Positions 45,286 through 58,274 of a stretch of DNA of 64,000 nt are shown here, piece by piece. Where the stretch lies: the NCBI GenBank assembly GCA_037013495.1, contig CM072810.1, forward strand, positions 84,056,449 to 84,120,448, given 5' to 3'. Within the stretch, counting starts at the first letter, position 1, and each line of letters opens with the position of its first letter. Source of the stretch: Hippophae tibetana (taxonomy: Eukaryota > Streptophyta > Magnoliopsida > Rosales > Elaeagnaceae). A model generated the notes under the pieces. It did not search any database and was not told the origin of the DNA. It saw nothing but the letters and a program-made list of their open reading frames with translations. The translations under genes were made by a program, and so were the position numbers.

Positions 45286-46441
45286 ATCTCTATAGGTATT
45301 AGCATTAAATGTATGAATTTTTTCTTATCTTAATAGAATGTCGTATATGCTTATATCTCATTCATGCATGACTGCTACAAAGAAAAGACATATCTGGGGT
45401 TACCTAAACCAAGATCAAATAGAAAAGCCACAAAATTAACCACTCACCAAAATCCTAAAAAAATGTACAATCTGTACATGGGTTGACTCTCTAAATATAT
45501 ATATATTGCAAAAAATCTTCAGAAAAAAAGAAAAAAAAAAGAAAAAAAGAGAGGTAAAGAATATATAGTATAATCTACATACTATGACCCACATTGCCTA
45601 CAAAGTTGTGAGTACATGCTAATTACAAAAGAAAGATATAGGAAATAATTCCCTAAAAATTCATTGCACTTTCTTCATTTGTAAAAGGCATATATCTTGA
45701 AATTCTTTCTTAATGAGTTTGATTTATGCATGAAAATAATTTTTATATATGATATATTTATAATTTATACATTCGATTCCTTTCATGAGATCAATGTTAA
45801 AGTAACACTTTGAGCCTTTATTCTTTATACATATGCGAACATATTAGTTCATTTCTCTACATCAACTCTTTCGCATATAAATTAGTATTAATGTTTTCAA
45901 CCCATAGGATTCAGTGTTTTCAGAGTATTGACTAGTGAGGAATAGAGTCGAAGCGAATTCGGATTCTAGACATTGAAATTGGGTGAAATTAAATTGATAC
46001 ATTTTTAATATGAAATATGAAAATGATTTTCAACTAATTATTATAATAAATCATCATTGTTTAAAGAAATTAAAATAACTTATACTTGAGATTTTAATTA
46101 TGATCTTAAAGGAGATTAAAAAGTAAGAGACATTTTTGTGATATGTTGTTTTCTTTTATTCTTAAAAGTTAATTTCTGATTTTGTTGTAATTTTAATTTT
46201 TAAGTTGTTTGTTTTTATTATTTCTTTTAATTTTTACATTTAGTTCAACGTTTGTGGGTATCATTACTAAAAACCCTCATGAGACTCAAACTCATCCACT
46301 AGGCCAACCCAGGGGTTAAAAGGCTTGTTGCATAGGCTAAATGCAACCTTATTAATCCACGAAAGTGATTTAGGATAGTTTAATTTTTATTTTTTATCAC
46401 TTCTTTTGCTAAGAGACTAACAAGAAGCTGGTTGGGGGTTG
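45286..46441 (+). other. element C 3' region, second part, and PPT
   Basis: Resumes element C after E and runs collinear with 42129-43337. Hairpin 1 of the terminal domain is ATGAG/CTCAT (46279-46295), paired with different bases from E. Hairpin 4 has one mismatch. GGTTGGGGGTTG precedes LTR9. Confidence 0.8.
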
Positions 46442-48215
46442 TGATGATTGCTCAAAAAGCATTAAAATTACCATGATTTTATGCACATTAATTGATTAAA
46501 AATATATATATTTATATGATTTTATCATATTTTTATATAAATTTGTCTTTTGGGAATCACGGGTATTCTTATTGTTTTTCAGGTATTTTTGCTTAAAAAT
46601 GTAACTTAAAGTCTCAAAAAGGAATACTGAAGGCAATAGATCATAAATATATTCAAAAATAAATGAGGAAAAGTCAACAAATATGAAAAAAAATGGACAA
46701 AATGGGTCAAAAAGGAGAAAATCGTGCACGTAGTCGCCCAGCCGCCGCCAGCGCCCAGTCCTGCGTGCTCCGTGTGTGCCCTTGCTCCTATCCGCATGCT
46801 CCTGCACCCATCTGCCCCAATCTGCGTGCCCCACCGCCCCCTAGATCATGCTGACATCATCAATCACTACTCCGCATTTCCACCATTTTTTATCATTTTT
46901 TCACCCACTTTTTCTACCCATCCTCACCTATAAATACCCATATTCTCTTCATAAATATACACACCTAAAAACACATCTTCTCTTCTCTTTCTTTCTCTCA
47001 TTTCTTAGTTTTTTTAGTTTTTCTTAGTTTTTAGCTTTTCTTAGTTAGTTTCTCTTAGTTTTAGAGTTCTCTTTTTGAGAAGAACTAGTTATGTTTTTGT
47101 AATTTATTTTCTTTTTGCTTTAATAAATGGTAGTGCAAATTCCCTTATGAGGTTTTCCAGCAACAGGAATAGCATCGAAGTACTGTAAGGATTTTATTTT
47201 CTTTGCAGTTATTTTTCATGCTTTATTCTTACATGTTATATTTAATTTGTGTGTGATTAAATTTAACTTTGTTGCCTCTTTGTAAACATGATATAATAAT
47301 AACGTTGTTATGCTTCAAAATATTAAATAGGTAAAAATCTCTAAAATGAATTGATTTTATTTTTATTCAAGATTTTATATTAAGAATGTTAGAGAGAAAT
47401 ATATTGTTTTTCATTACAAACTTAAATCTAAAAATTAGATTTTAAGTTTAGTTATCACATCTGATTTAGAGTAGTGCTCTTTTATTTGTTGGTACAATCG
47501 CCTGGTAGTTAGAGTGAAGCTCTATTTCAATAGTTTTTATAAGAATTATTATGTGAAAATGTATTGACAACATGTTTTCGGTAGTGGTTTTAAAACTTGA
47601 AAGTTAGTACTCGGATAATTAAATTCTTAGGTTTAATTTGGACACCTTGTTTAAAGTTTAAACTGTCTAACCCCACCAAAGGTGGCATTTAAATGGTTCA
47701 TTTTCAATCTCTTACAAAAAGAAATTAATTTAATTAACCAAATTAGTTATCAACCTCACCCATAGGTGTTAATTGATTTGTGTAGTTAACAAAGAATAAC
47801 TAACCCCACCAAAGGTGGTATTCATAGAAAAAGAGAGAGAATCAATAAATATGAATTTATATCTTTAATAACCTAAATAATATGAGCAAGCATAATAAAA
47901 TTTGCATATCCATAAATACTCCACTATTATAAATAATAAAATTTGCATAATCATTTATTGAATTTGTATCTATGTTTAATTTTATGTTATTGGATTAGAA
48001 ACATAAAAACCAAACTATCGTGACAGGATGTTTATGATTTAATTTCGTTTTTAAAAGTTTGAATAATAAATTAAAAACCACATATATTCCTTCATTAGAT
48101 CGACCTTTGGAGTATACTTATCATTTTCTATGAAATGATTCGTGCACTTGCGAGAGTTTTATAAATATAAAACCAAAGTATTGGCAGAATCGACGATGCC
48201 GGTTTTCGCTCATCA
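46442..48215 (+). repeat. LTR9, 3' LTR of element C
   Basis: TGATGATTGCTC to ..GCTCATCA. It is more diverged than the D and E LTRs (CCTTATGAGG instead of CGCTTGGAG after AATAAA). Right flank AGTAC. No matching 5' LTR is left, because the 5' end of element C is joined to the copia remnant. Confidence 0.9.
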
Positions 48216-49419
48216 AGTACTTAGAAGCATGAATAACTCAATAATATAATATGATAAACCCACGTTGGAACCAACATCTATGTGGTACATCCAATGGTTG
48301 CAAGGGCAACAACCAATAATAAGTAATTCACTATCAATGATTCACAACTAAAAAAATATTAAACCTATACCTTTTTTAGTTATAGCACAATACTCAATTA
48401 TGTCTAAGCTTCCTCCATAATTATATCTACAGTAGCTACAATCATAATACAACTTGAGCACTTAAAATATTTGGAATAGAGGACTAATTTGAAGGAGTGA
48501 TATCTTTTAAAAGACTTGTATTTGTCACAAATCTTTGAGCGTTTTATTTAAAAAAAACCTACATAAGGTTTATTTAAAACAACCTACATTAATATTTAAG
48601 GTACATTATCCTACTCTCAAACTATTATTGTTCCTTTGCTAAAGTTTTCCATTATTGGTTTTTTTCTTTTGGGACAAATTCTATTAAGAAAGTTTATTTT
48701 ATGAACTAGTCAAACATGCATTTATTTTTTACTATTTCAGATTATGCATTTTTACTGTTCATTTTGTTATTGGTTTTTTGCATTCTATCTATTGTAGGTA
48801 TAATAAAAAGAAATTTTTTTAGGAGACATTAGACTTGCATTGGAAGAAGCTCCAATGGTGTTGTTACTTGGTGCCTAGCGCAGATACTAGTGCTTGGTGT
48901 TGGTATTGGTGCCTGGTACTGGCATTGCTAATTGTAGTTCACATTTCATATTACATGCACTTACACCTATGACATGTAACACTTGGTGCATGATAAGATA
49001 TAAGTGGTTCATGATTAATTGCAAAGCAAGTTGTTTCAATTTTGTTCCTCAATATCAATTTTTTGGAGTTTAGTTACTCTCTCAAAAGAAAATCATCTAT
49101 TGTAGCACGTGAGATGCTAATTTCCTTTACATTGTAATAGTGTAGTGGAAATTAAAGCCAAATTGCCTATTTTAAAAAACTAGATACATTGCAAAAATCT
49201 AGTTGGACCCAACATTAGGCACTAGCACTAGTATCAGCACCAGCAAGCTCTAACACCAGCACCAAGCACCAAAACCAACACCAACACTAGCACTAGGCAC
49301 CAGTACTAGTACCATTGCTAGCACCAGCACCAATACTAATGCCAGACACCAACACCAATGCCAAGCACCAACACCAATTCTAGTCACCAATACCTAATAA
49401 GCCAGCCTTGGAGAAAGAA
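48216..49419. other. unassigned sequence with inverted CACCAA/TTGGTG tracts
   Basis: No gene recognised. A TTGGTG-rich stretch at 48858-48925 and a CACCAA/CACCAG-rich stretch at 49200-49395 are imperfect reverse complements about 280 bp apart and could form a long hairpin. The rest is AT-rich and featureless. Confidence 0.55.
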
Positions 49420-50976
49420 AGGATTCTTCATGTTAGTGATGTGTCTACTGATGAGTTTTTTCATATTTCTCATGTTGATACTACTAAGTAAGCTTGGCAT
49501 ATTTAAGAGTTACCCATAAGGGAACCTCACAAGTAAAAAAAACAAAACTTCTCATTGTTGGTACTCAATTTGAAAATATTAGGATGAAAAAAGATGAGAT
49601 ATTTGTTGAATTCTATGATAGATTAGGTGTTATTACTAATGCCTATACTAATCTTGGAGAGAAAATTGATGATATTAAGATAGTTTGAAAGATTCTTGGC
49701 TCATTACCAAATCGCTTCCATGGAAAGGTCACTGCCATTGATGAAAGCAAGGATATTGACACTATCATAATAGAAGAACTTATTGGGTCACTTCAAACCA
49801 TTGAGAGGAGTTTTCATCCTCCCATCAAGGACAAAAGTGTTTCCTTCATAATGACTATGATTGAAGAAGGTGACAATGAAGAAGTAGAACTGGCACTTTT
49901 GGCCAAAAGATTGAATATAATCTTCAATAGAAAGAATCTACAAAATAATCTTTAAAAGTATCAGAATTTTAGAGAATGAAATCAATAAGTTTTGAAGGTA
50001 AGAAATCTAAACCCATTAGAACTCAATGTTTTAAATGTATAGGTGTAGGTCACTTTTAACTAACTGTGCAAATAAGAAGAGCTTTCAACGCTACACTTAC
50101 TAACTCAGAAAGTGATAATGATATTCTAGCTTATTTAGAAAATAGTGACACCAACATTCTAGCATTTACTATAAGTACTATGGACAATTCAGTAAGGTTG
50201 ATATTGATTCTAATAATGAAAAAATGATGTTGAATTCTTACTTAAGAAATTTACTGTCACTAATATTGAAGATGTGTTCATGGATTATGGAATATGCAAA
50301 AAACACAAAGAAAAGTTGCTTGCATAAGCAACTAAACTCAATGAAAAACTAATATCTTATGAAGTGAAGTCATTGATACTGGAAAAAGAAAATCTTGATT
50401 TGTCTGAGCATACTAATGGTTTCAACTAGAGTCTTGCAAGCTTAGAATAGGAAAAAAATCTAATTCATGAACTTGAACAATCCATAGAAGCTATAAAAGG
50501 CTAACACTTAGGAGCTAAAAGGTTAAACATTGTTTTGGATTATGGAAAGACAACTAAAGACAAGAGAGGGTTAGGAGATATAGATGAGCACACTATGCCA
50601 TCTTCTTCAAAATCAACTGAATATGTTAAACCCTCAAACATGTCCTCCTCATATGCTACACCTTCATCATCAAAATTTGAACTCGTAAGACCTTTCAACC
50701 CTACTCCTAATGTTACTTATTATACACAAAGCACAATTGCAAGTGTAATTGAAAAATCTATGAAATTTGTGCTTGTCTGTCATCATTATGGTAGAAAAGG
50801 TCATATTAGACCAAATTGCAAATTTCTTATGACATATCTATATTTTAACAATGCTTTTCATGCACAATATTGTAGAATTAATTTTCATCATCCAGACATG
50901 ATTGCTAAATCTCCATCAATGATGAAAAAGAAAAGCAAAAGTGAAAATAAGAATGAATCCAAGAACATATCTAAGT
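49420..50976 (+). pseudogene. SIRE/Maximus-like copia gag remnant
   Basis: Blocks in order: AWHI, LRVTHKGTSQVKKTK, MKKDEIFVEFYDRLG, ILGSLPNRFHGKVTAIDE, ELIGSLQTIERSFH, then ELALLAKRLN, a broken knuckle (TQCFKCIGVGHF), an acidic Ser-rich part, KHKEKLLA and KRGLGDIDEH, and a second knuckle CHHYGRKGHIRPNC (second Cys changed to Tyr). The last open stretch is 50535-50978. Multiple stops. No LTR or pol is attached, so only gag survived. Confidence 0.75.
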
Positions 50977-52044
50977 GAAAATAAGAATGAATCCAAGAAC
51001 ATATCAAAAGACTTTGGGTTATGAAAGATTGTCTTTTTTAAGTCAACAGATCGTCTTCCCTTTTTTTGTATTTGACTGACCCTATGTAAGCATATCAGTT
51101 TGATTGTTGTGTCAATTTTAGTTTGATTGTTTGGTTCTTATTTTTTTTAATTAAATTTAAAAAAATTGAAAAAAAATAAAACATCTTTCAAGGGAGTAGA
51201 ATTTCTTTATCATTGAAATAAACTACAAATATTATTTTGAATCCCAAATAATGTTTTTTATATATAACTTGATTGAATATTCATTATGTAATTGAGTATC
51301 TTATTCTATGTATTTATATTTTCTACATCTATGATTGATGTTAACAAGAACTCATTGGACTCAATTGTATGTCATGCTTCAATCTTGTGATTGATTATTT
51401 GAGATTTTAGGGTTTGAGATAACATTGATTGTAAAAAATGTATTTGACCTCTATCTTTCACTTTATAAAATGTTGTTATAGAGATACACCAAAGTTTGAG
51501 AGGGCAACTTACTATGATGTGTGAAACTACCATAGTGAGCAAAGAGAGCTACCTTATAACTAGTGTGAAAGCCATCATGCTAGGTTATTTGGCTCATGCA
51601 TGATTCCTTGGCAAAAAAACTAATAAAGGAAAAAAAAAGTTTTACATGGACAAAAAGAAAGAGTCGTAGATGGTTATGCAAAAAAATAAATAAATAACCA
51701 ATCCCTCATAAAAATAAATAAATAAATAATCATACAAGAGGGGAATACAAAAAAAAAATCAATTAAAGTTCTTTCATATTTAGTAAAATTTTATTTTGTG
51801 AAATTCAGGATTCAACTACTATTCTTTCATTATTGGTGATGCTTACTTCTTATCATGAATGGACTAATTGACATACCATTGCAGTTCCAATATTTTTCAT
51901 ACTTTGAGCAAGTGTGCTTTATATTAGAATACCCATACATATAATAAATAATTTGATTTTGATGAAGAATGAATTTTATTTCAAAATTGATTATATGAGT
52001 GAAGTTCATGTTTAAATAAATCTAGCACATTGATTATATATATT

Positions 52045-52082
<38 letters not shown>

Positions 52083-52629
52083 TTATTTTTATATTTTATA
52101 TTTTTTGATTGTGTGAGGATATTTAAAAATATTTGATTCAATATAGGACTTAAAGGGATTTTTTACTTATATTTGCATTTATGTTATTCAATCGATCAAC
52201 GATGAAATAGATTGATTGGAGTATGAATGTTGATCATTCAACTTTAATCTCGAACGATCAATCAGGTTCAATTTATATACTTTCCCTTTTTCTTAGTCCC
52301 TATATGAACCCTCAACCCCTTTTTTATTATTACTCAAAATCACACCAAATTCACTCATTTTTTCATAAACACTTATAACTCATTTCTATTCCATTTACAT
52401 GCATTAATCTCTATGAAAAATACATTTTTGGGCAGAAATCATCACAACTCTATTATCCCGATTTTCCCTCATTTTCTCACCTAACAAACATCATTTATGA
52501 GCTTATCTATGCAATGTTTTCCCGACAAAAATTCCTTGATTTGGATTCTACATTTTGTTTGGAAAAGTTTAGCAATTTAGGTAAACTTTTAGTTTAGGGG
52601 TATTTTTGTCTTTTTGGATTTTGGCTCGA
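50977..52629. other. unassigned AT-rich sequence with (AT)n
   Basis: No recognisable gene on either strand. An (AT)n run lies at 52043-52079. A G-rich spot near 52590 (TTTAGGGGTATTTTT) precedes the next ORF. Confidence 0.5.
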
Positions 52630-53700
52630 TTTTTATAATGGCTGCCAAACAACGGGAACTTACTTCTGGTAGCTCCAGCCCCATATTTCACTCAATGGTA
52701 GGATGATGAATCTAAATCAAGATATAAAATTACTTTCTCTATACGTCCAATTTTATTTAAGCGTGGGATAACTTAAAAATTAGAAATTCATTAAAATGGA
52801 AATAGCTAAGCCATTAGGGCTTTAGGTTGGGAATCCTTGTTTACACTAACCAAATTATGTTACCCATCCCTTGTACATGAATTTTATGCCAATATTGACT
52901 CCAAAATCCATCACCCAAGGCCTATGAGCTATAAAGGTTTTGTTCAAAATAAAACTATTGATATCTTGGCTGAGAGAATTAACACTTTTTTATACATCAC
53001 AAAAATTTGAGACCATGATTTTAAATTAGAACGGTATAGCATCTCCATTGAAGATTTATTCCCTAAACATTGTGATTCACTTAATGTTTGTTTTAGTGTA
53101 AAACTATTGTTTATCTTGGATGAGTTCACTCTCTTTTATCGGATGTTGAACAAAATCATCTATGTTAACCTACTACCCTTAAAGCACTCCTCTAAGATTG
53201 GAAACCTACATCCAAAGATATTATATTGTATTGGGAAAGGTATTTCATTCAATGTAGGTTCAATTATTTATGATAAGATTATAAACTAATTGTAGATAGT
53301 TAACTCGAGGATTGGTCTTCATTATGTTTATCTTATCACCCAAATGATTATGGCTATGCATGTACCATAAATGGGAGATTATGATGTTGTTTTCTTGATG
53401 GGTTCTATTGGAAATTCAAACATATCAAGATCATCTACTCAAACTATCAAAGAGATAGAGGTCCACTGATGTTGGTAGCAATGGAGGATTAGCCACTATA
53501 GATGATATTTTTAGAGATGAAGAAATGGAAATATATATGCTTCTGAACCTTATCATCAGGAACTACTTGAAAAAGAGATGTGTACGAGAATGAGAACATT
53601 GGAAAATAAAATGAATACTATGAATGAATCTCAAGAAGTAATGTTCTCAATGATTAATGACATCCATTCACATTATGGTTTTCCTTTTCCAGGATAATAA
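52630..53700 (+). pseudogene. decayed plant-transposon-protein-like ORF
   Basis: ATG near 52639 gives MAAKQRELTSGSSSPIFHSM, then (with stops) SKSRYKITFSIRP, LGWESLFTLT, SLVHEFYANIDSK, FVQNKTIDILAERINTFLYI, SISIEDLFPKHC, and a C-terminal acidic/coiled part (EPYHQELLEKEMCTRMRTLE) ending FPFPG and a stop. This order matches the family called putative plant transposon protein, found with Athila/Tat-type retrotransposons. Several nonsense changes. It is 0.5 kb upstream of element G gag on the same strand and may belong to it. Confidence 0.6.
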
Positions 53701-54239
53701 TTTATTTTTATTGTATTTTGATGTTTTCTCTTGTTTTATTATTGTGCTTGAAAGTCAATACATTTTTTTATATATTTTAGACTATAATTGAAATCTAGTT
53801 GTAATGTACAAAAAGTTTTTCATTCAATGCACTTTGTGTTTACGACATCTGATTTTTTTTATTTTTGTTTATTCATATGATAAAAGAGAGAGAGAAATTG
53901 AAACTTTAATTGAAAAATAAAAAAGTTAATTTAGGGGAAATTTTTACTTTTGAATTACTTTGAAATTTGTTTTTAGGATACTTCACATAGGGAGAGATAT
54001 TTTTAATTTCTATCATTTTTTAATCACTCTTATGAACATTCATTGAACTGTAATGAATAATGAATCATTTGAGACAAGTTGTGTGGTTGTTTATGTTTTG
54101 TTTTTCAGTGTAAGCATGAGTTGTAACGATTTAGGCAAAAATGGTTCACCAAATCATAGGATAATTCCACTATGTAAGTATTTTTCCTATCAGTGTTATG
54201 TAGTGAGAGAAATTTTTTTCATAAATAAATAATAATGAG
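53701..54239. other. non-coding spacer
   Basis: AT-rich, no gene recognised. If the upstream ORF and element G are one element, this is the inter-ORF leader. Confidence 0.4.
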
Positions 54240-55440
54240 CTAAACTTGAACAATAAAATGCTTTTGATTAATGATAGAGATAGATCTATGAATGAATATG
54301 AAATACCTACAAGGAAAAATATTCAAGTTAATTAGTTTGAACTAAAGCCAATGATGTTTCAAATGCTACAAAGAGTTGGACAATTTAACAGATTATCAAC
54401 AGAGGATGCTCATCTTCATCTCAAATTGTTTATTGATGTTGTAGATTCATTTAAGTTCAATTGTGTGATAGAGGAGGCATTTTTGCTTAGATTGTTCACT
54501 TACTCTTTGCGAGACTATGCTCCAGCTTTGTTAAACTCTTTGCCACCTGATTCCATTACAACTTGGAATGGTTTGGTGGAGAAATTCCTAATGAAATACT
54601 TCCCGCCAACAAAGATGCCAAGCTTAGGAATGACATTACTTCCTACCAATAACATGAAGGGGAATCTTTATATGAAGTATGGGAAAGATTCAAGGAATTT
54701 CTAAGGAAGTGTCATCATCATGGTATTCCTTCTTGGATTCAAATGGAGACATTTTACAATGGTCTCAATGCTCAAACAAGATCTATTGTTAATGCATATG
54801 CTAATGGAGCTTTGCTAGCCAAATCTTACAATCAAGCTTATGATTTACTTGAGAAAATGGCTAGTAATAATTATCAATGGCCAATGGACAAATGAAAGCC
54901 ACAAGAAGAGTAGCTGGAGTGCATGAGGAAAATGATATCACAGTACTTACAACTCAAGTTTCATCTTTGGTTAATCTTTTGAAGACTCAAAACTCACTAG
55001 CGAGTATAAACAAGGTCCAAAATTCAAAAGTGTCATGTGTATTTTTTGAAGGAGCTCATTTGTTTGATAATTGTCCAAATACTCGTGAATATGTATTCTA
55101 TTTGGGGTGGGGAGTGTGAACCGAAACAATAATCCATACTCAAACACATATAACCTAGGATGGAGACATCATCCAAATTTCTCTTAGAATAACAACAATC
55201 AAGGTAATAATCAATTCAACTATCAATCATTTCCACCTAGTTTCCAACAACCACAACAATTACAAACATAAGAAAAGAAGTCACATACTGAGGACAATAC
55301 AAATGCTTTAATGGGGATGATTAAAGACTTCATCCAATCATTTAATACAAAAGTGTCAACTTAAGAGGCTTCAATTCAAAATTTGGAAAACTAAATGGGA
55401 AAACTTACTTAGGTTATAAGTCAAAGGGCTCAAGATAAGC
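54240..55440 (+). pseudogene. element G gag
   Basis: A gag distinct from the dominant family: MMFQMLQRVGQFNRLSTEDA, EEAFLLRLFTYSLRDYAPAL, LNSLPPDSITTWNGLVEKF, LMKYFPPTKM. A frameshift near 54650 leads to KECHHHGIP, FYNGLNAQTRSIVNAYANGA and LLEKMASNNYQWP. The knuckle region CVFFEGAHLFDNC has Phe for the second Cys. A later NNPYSNTYNLGWRHHPNFS-like block is present with a stop. Typical of Athila/Tat capsid proteins. Confidence 0.82.
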
Positions 55441-55502
55441 TTCCAAGTGACACAATTGTAAATCCAAGAAGAGAATGTAAGGACCATTGCAATGCCATAG
55501 AC

Positions 55503-56432
55503 ATGAGGACTGGTAAAAATTTAGAGGAGGAATATGGTACCCAAAAAAATAAGGAGGAACTAGAAACTAAAAAAGATGAGGAGGAATTAGGGGATAAAGA
55601 TAACACTAAAAAGGAAATAATTCAGCCAAAGAAAAACAACCTTTACAAACCCACTATTCCTTTCCCTCAAAGACTACAAAAGAAAAAGTCATATACACAT
55701 TTTTCAAAATTTCTAGAAGTCTTCAAGAATTTTCACATAAACATAACATTTGTAGATGCACTTGAACATATGCCTACTTATGCAAAATTTCTGAAGGACA
55801 TCTTGTCTAAGAAAAGAAGGCTTGGAGATAATGAAATAATAACCTTAACAGAAGGTTATAGTGCCATCCTTGCTAGAAAACTACCCAAAAAGTTGAAAGA
55901 TCTAGGTAGTTTTGACATTCCTTGTATAATTGGGAACATCCACTTTGAGAAAGCATTATGTGACTTGGGCTCTAGCATTAACCTTAAGCCATTATTAATC
56001 TTTAAGAGATTGGGGGTTGGTAAAGCAAAACCCACTTCAGTAGCATTACAAATTGTAGATAGATTAATTAAGAGACCTTGGGGTGTGATACAAGATATGC
56101 TTGTAAAAGTAAACAAATTCATCTTTTCGAAGGACTTCATTGTGTTAGACATGGAAGAGGACCGTGATATTTCTATCATACTTGGTTGTCCATTCTTAGC
56201 AACCAAAAAAGCATTCATTGATGTACAAAAAGGTGAACATACAATGAGAGTGCAAGATGAACAAGTAATGTTTAAATTTTTTAAAGCATCTGAACCCCTT
56301 GACATTGATAGTGCTAATGAATACTTAAGGGTAAATGTTAATGATTGTGGGAATAGCTTAAAAGAATCTGTTGAGTCGCCCATACTTAAGACTGTTACAT
56401 ATGATCCTATGAATAAGGACATAAACTCATAA
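55503..56432 (+). pseudogene. element G protease region
   Basis: Open for 309 residues from MRTGKNLEEE. It contains an acidic linker, IPFPQRLQKKKSYTHFSKF, ALEHMPTYAKFLKDIL, KLPKKLKDLGSF, CDLGSSINL (protease active-site region) and VLDMEEDRDISIILGCPFLA. Normally RT follows; here the frame closes and no RT is found, so the open frame is part of a broken gag-pol. Confidence 0.85.
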
Positions 56433-56820
56433 GAAAATAACTCAACCTGTTTTAACTTTAAAAGCATGGCATCGAAGGTTGATATTGTGGATAGTGTGAA
56501 CTTTTTAGAGGATGCACCTCTCATGTATGTATCAAAAGAAATTTTGGATAATTTTGAGATAGGATCAAAGGTCAAAACATCAATTGAAGAGCCACCAAGT
56601 TTAGACTCCACACTTTTACCCTCATATCCCCAGTCTAGTATGAAAGTGAAAGAGTCCAATGAAGAGGTGAGATAGATGTTAGAAATACATAAATTAGATG
56701 AGTTACGATGGAGCACCGTGTTTATAAGCCAGGATATAAAGTATTATTGAACGAGTCAAGTCTCAAATTATTTCCAAGCAAACTCAAAAGTAAATGGATA
56801 CAAAGGGATGTGCCTTAGGA
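56433..56820 (+). pseudogene. element G linker and integrase C-terminal scrap
   Basis: A post-protease linker (56466-56675: VDIVDSVNFLEDAPLMYVSK) is followed directly by 56714-56797, which reads HRVYKPGYKVLL..SSLKLFPSKLKSKW. This matches the end of integrase (compare [20 protein letters not shown] in element A). RT, RNase H and the integrase core are missing, so a large internal deletion joined the two ends of pol. Confidence 0.8.
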
Positions 56821-56840
56821 CTTGATATGATAGTCTAGTC

Positions 56841-56879
56841 AAGAACGTTAAACATGACGCTAGTTGGGAGGCAACCCAA
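56841..56879 (+). promoter_or_regulatory. twin-hairpin-like motif of element G
   Basis: AAGAACGTTAAACATGACGC followed by TAGTTGGGAGGCAACCCA. The second hairpin TTGGG-AGGC-AACCCA-type core is identical to the dominant family although the rest of the element is diverged. The first hairpin is not clearly paired here. Confidence 0.6.
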
Positions 56880-58274
56880 TGTTATTTTACTTATATTTGC
56901 ATTGTTTGTAGGTGAATAAATTTGGAGAGCAATGGCGCGACAAGAATGAGCATTTCATCGATAGATGTGGTTTTCCATGATTAAAGGAGTTTTCCATTCT
57001 TTTACCTTTACATATTTATATGTGCACAGTGGGAACAATATGTAATTTAAGTTTAAGGGAGGGAATTTCAATCTCTATAATAGTATTTAGTTTGCATTTT
57101 AAATTTTTAGGGATTGTTTTTTAATTTTTAGAATGTTTTTAATCATGATTTTGGTAGAAATTGATAAATATATGGAAACTAAATGCATGCATGCTTGATA
57201 TGAAACATATGAACTCAATGATAAAAACTGGTTGTCATGACTAGGATAAGAAATGCAACATATTTGTTAAGATATTTACATTAATCATGTGATATGCTTG
57301 CTAGTTTTGATTGGATCGATTCAAATTTGTATGCAAATGCTCATGATTGAGTTTGGTGTGCTTATTGAGAAAAAATTTGTAGTGAGTTATGCGAGTCGAT
57401 GAGATCTACCAAGTTTTAGAATCTATTTTATTATCCCTTGAGGCGAAATCCTAAATAATACTTAGTAAGAGAATGATTTAGGCCTTATTTGGATCAATTG
57501 AGCCTTTCAAGCTAACCATTGTTAATATCTTTAGTCTCCCATTTGAGCATAACAAATAACCTTTCATATTTTTAAGCCATATTTAATGCCTAACTAATAC
57601 GTATTACCTTTACCTTTGCACCTTTAGCTTGTATGAAAAGAAAAAAAATGAAATCATGTGTTATGCTATAGAGTAAGGTGAAATGTAATGCATCCTATAA
57701 AAAAAGAAGAAGAAAAACTCACAACACAATTACCCATTTAAAGAAAATGAAAATAGAATTGAAAATAATTTTGGGGGTGTTGTGAAGTTACAAAAAAAAA
57801 GGATGTGAAAAAAAAATAATACAAAATGAATGTCGAAAAAAGGGTACACCAAAATCTCAAGTAAAAGCTCAATTGTAGTTAAAAAGTGCATGATGAAAGG
57901 AAAATAGAAAGAAAGCTAAGGTGTGGAAAGAGCCTAAATGTCTTCATTTATCAACCCCCACCTAAGCCTTATATTATAAGCATGTAAAGCAGTTATTGAT
58001 CTTAAGTTAAGTGCACATTTATATTAGTAGAAAGGGATGTAAAAAATAGACTTATGAGACTTGTTCTAAGATTGAATTGATTAGCATGCTCATATAGATT
58101 GAATTGAATATGTGAACTTCTTTATCATAGGGTTGTATGACTTTTGAGAAGGATAGTTTTCGTGAAATATGCATGTACTAATAGAAGTATATTTATGAAT
58201 ATATTACCCAAGTTATTTTATTTATTTATACTTGGCTTTACTTGAGGACAAGCAAAAAGGTAAGTTTAGGGGTG
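56880..58274 (+). other. element G non-coding 3' region and PPT
   Basis: AT-rich, no frame. Near the end ACTTGAGGACAAGC (58238-58251) has the stem CTTG/CAAG around AGGA, then a purine tract AAGTTTAGGGGTG (58262-58274) directly before the LTR start. Confidence 0.7.

Noticed and set aside
3165..48215. Elements B and C as one giant element (LTR2 to LTR9)
   Set aside because: Flanks GGATT and AGTAC do not match, LTR2 resembles LTR1 more than LTR9, and the gag/pol join would need a large deletion as well as insertions. It remains possible but unsupported.
55856..56716. 286-residue open frame on the minus strand
   Set aside because: It lies opposite the recognised protease frame of element G and has no recognisable domain; it is a shadow frame.
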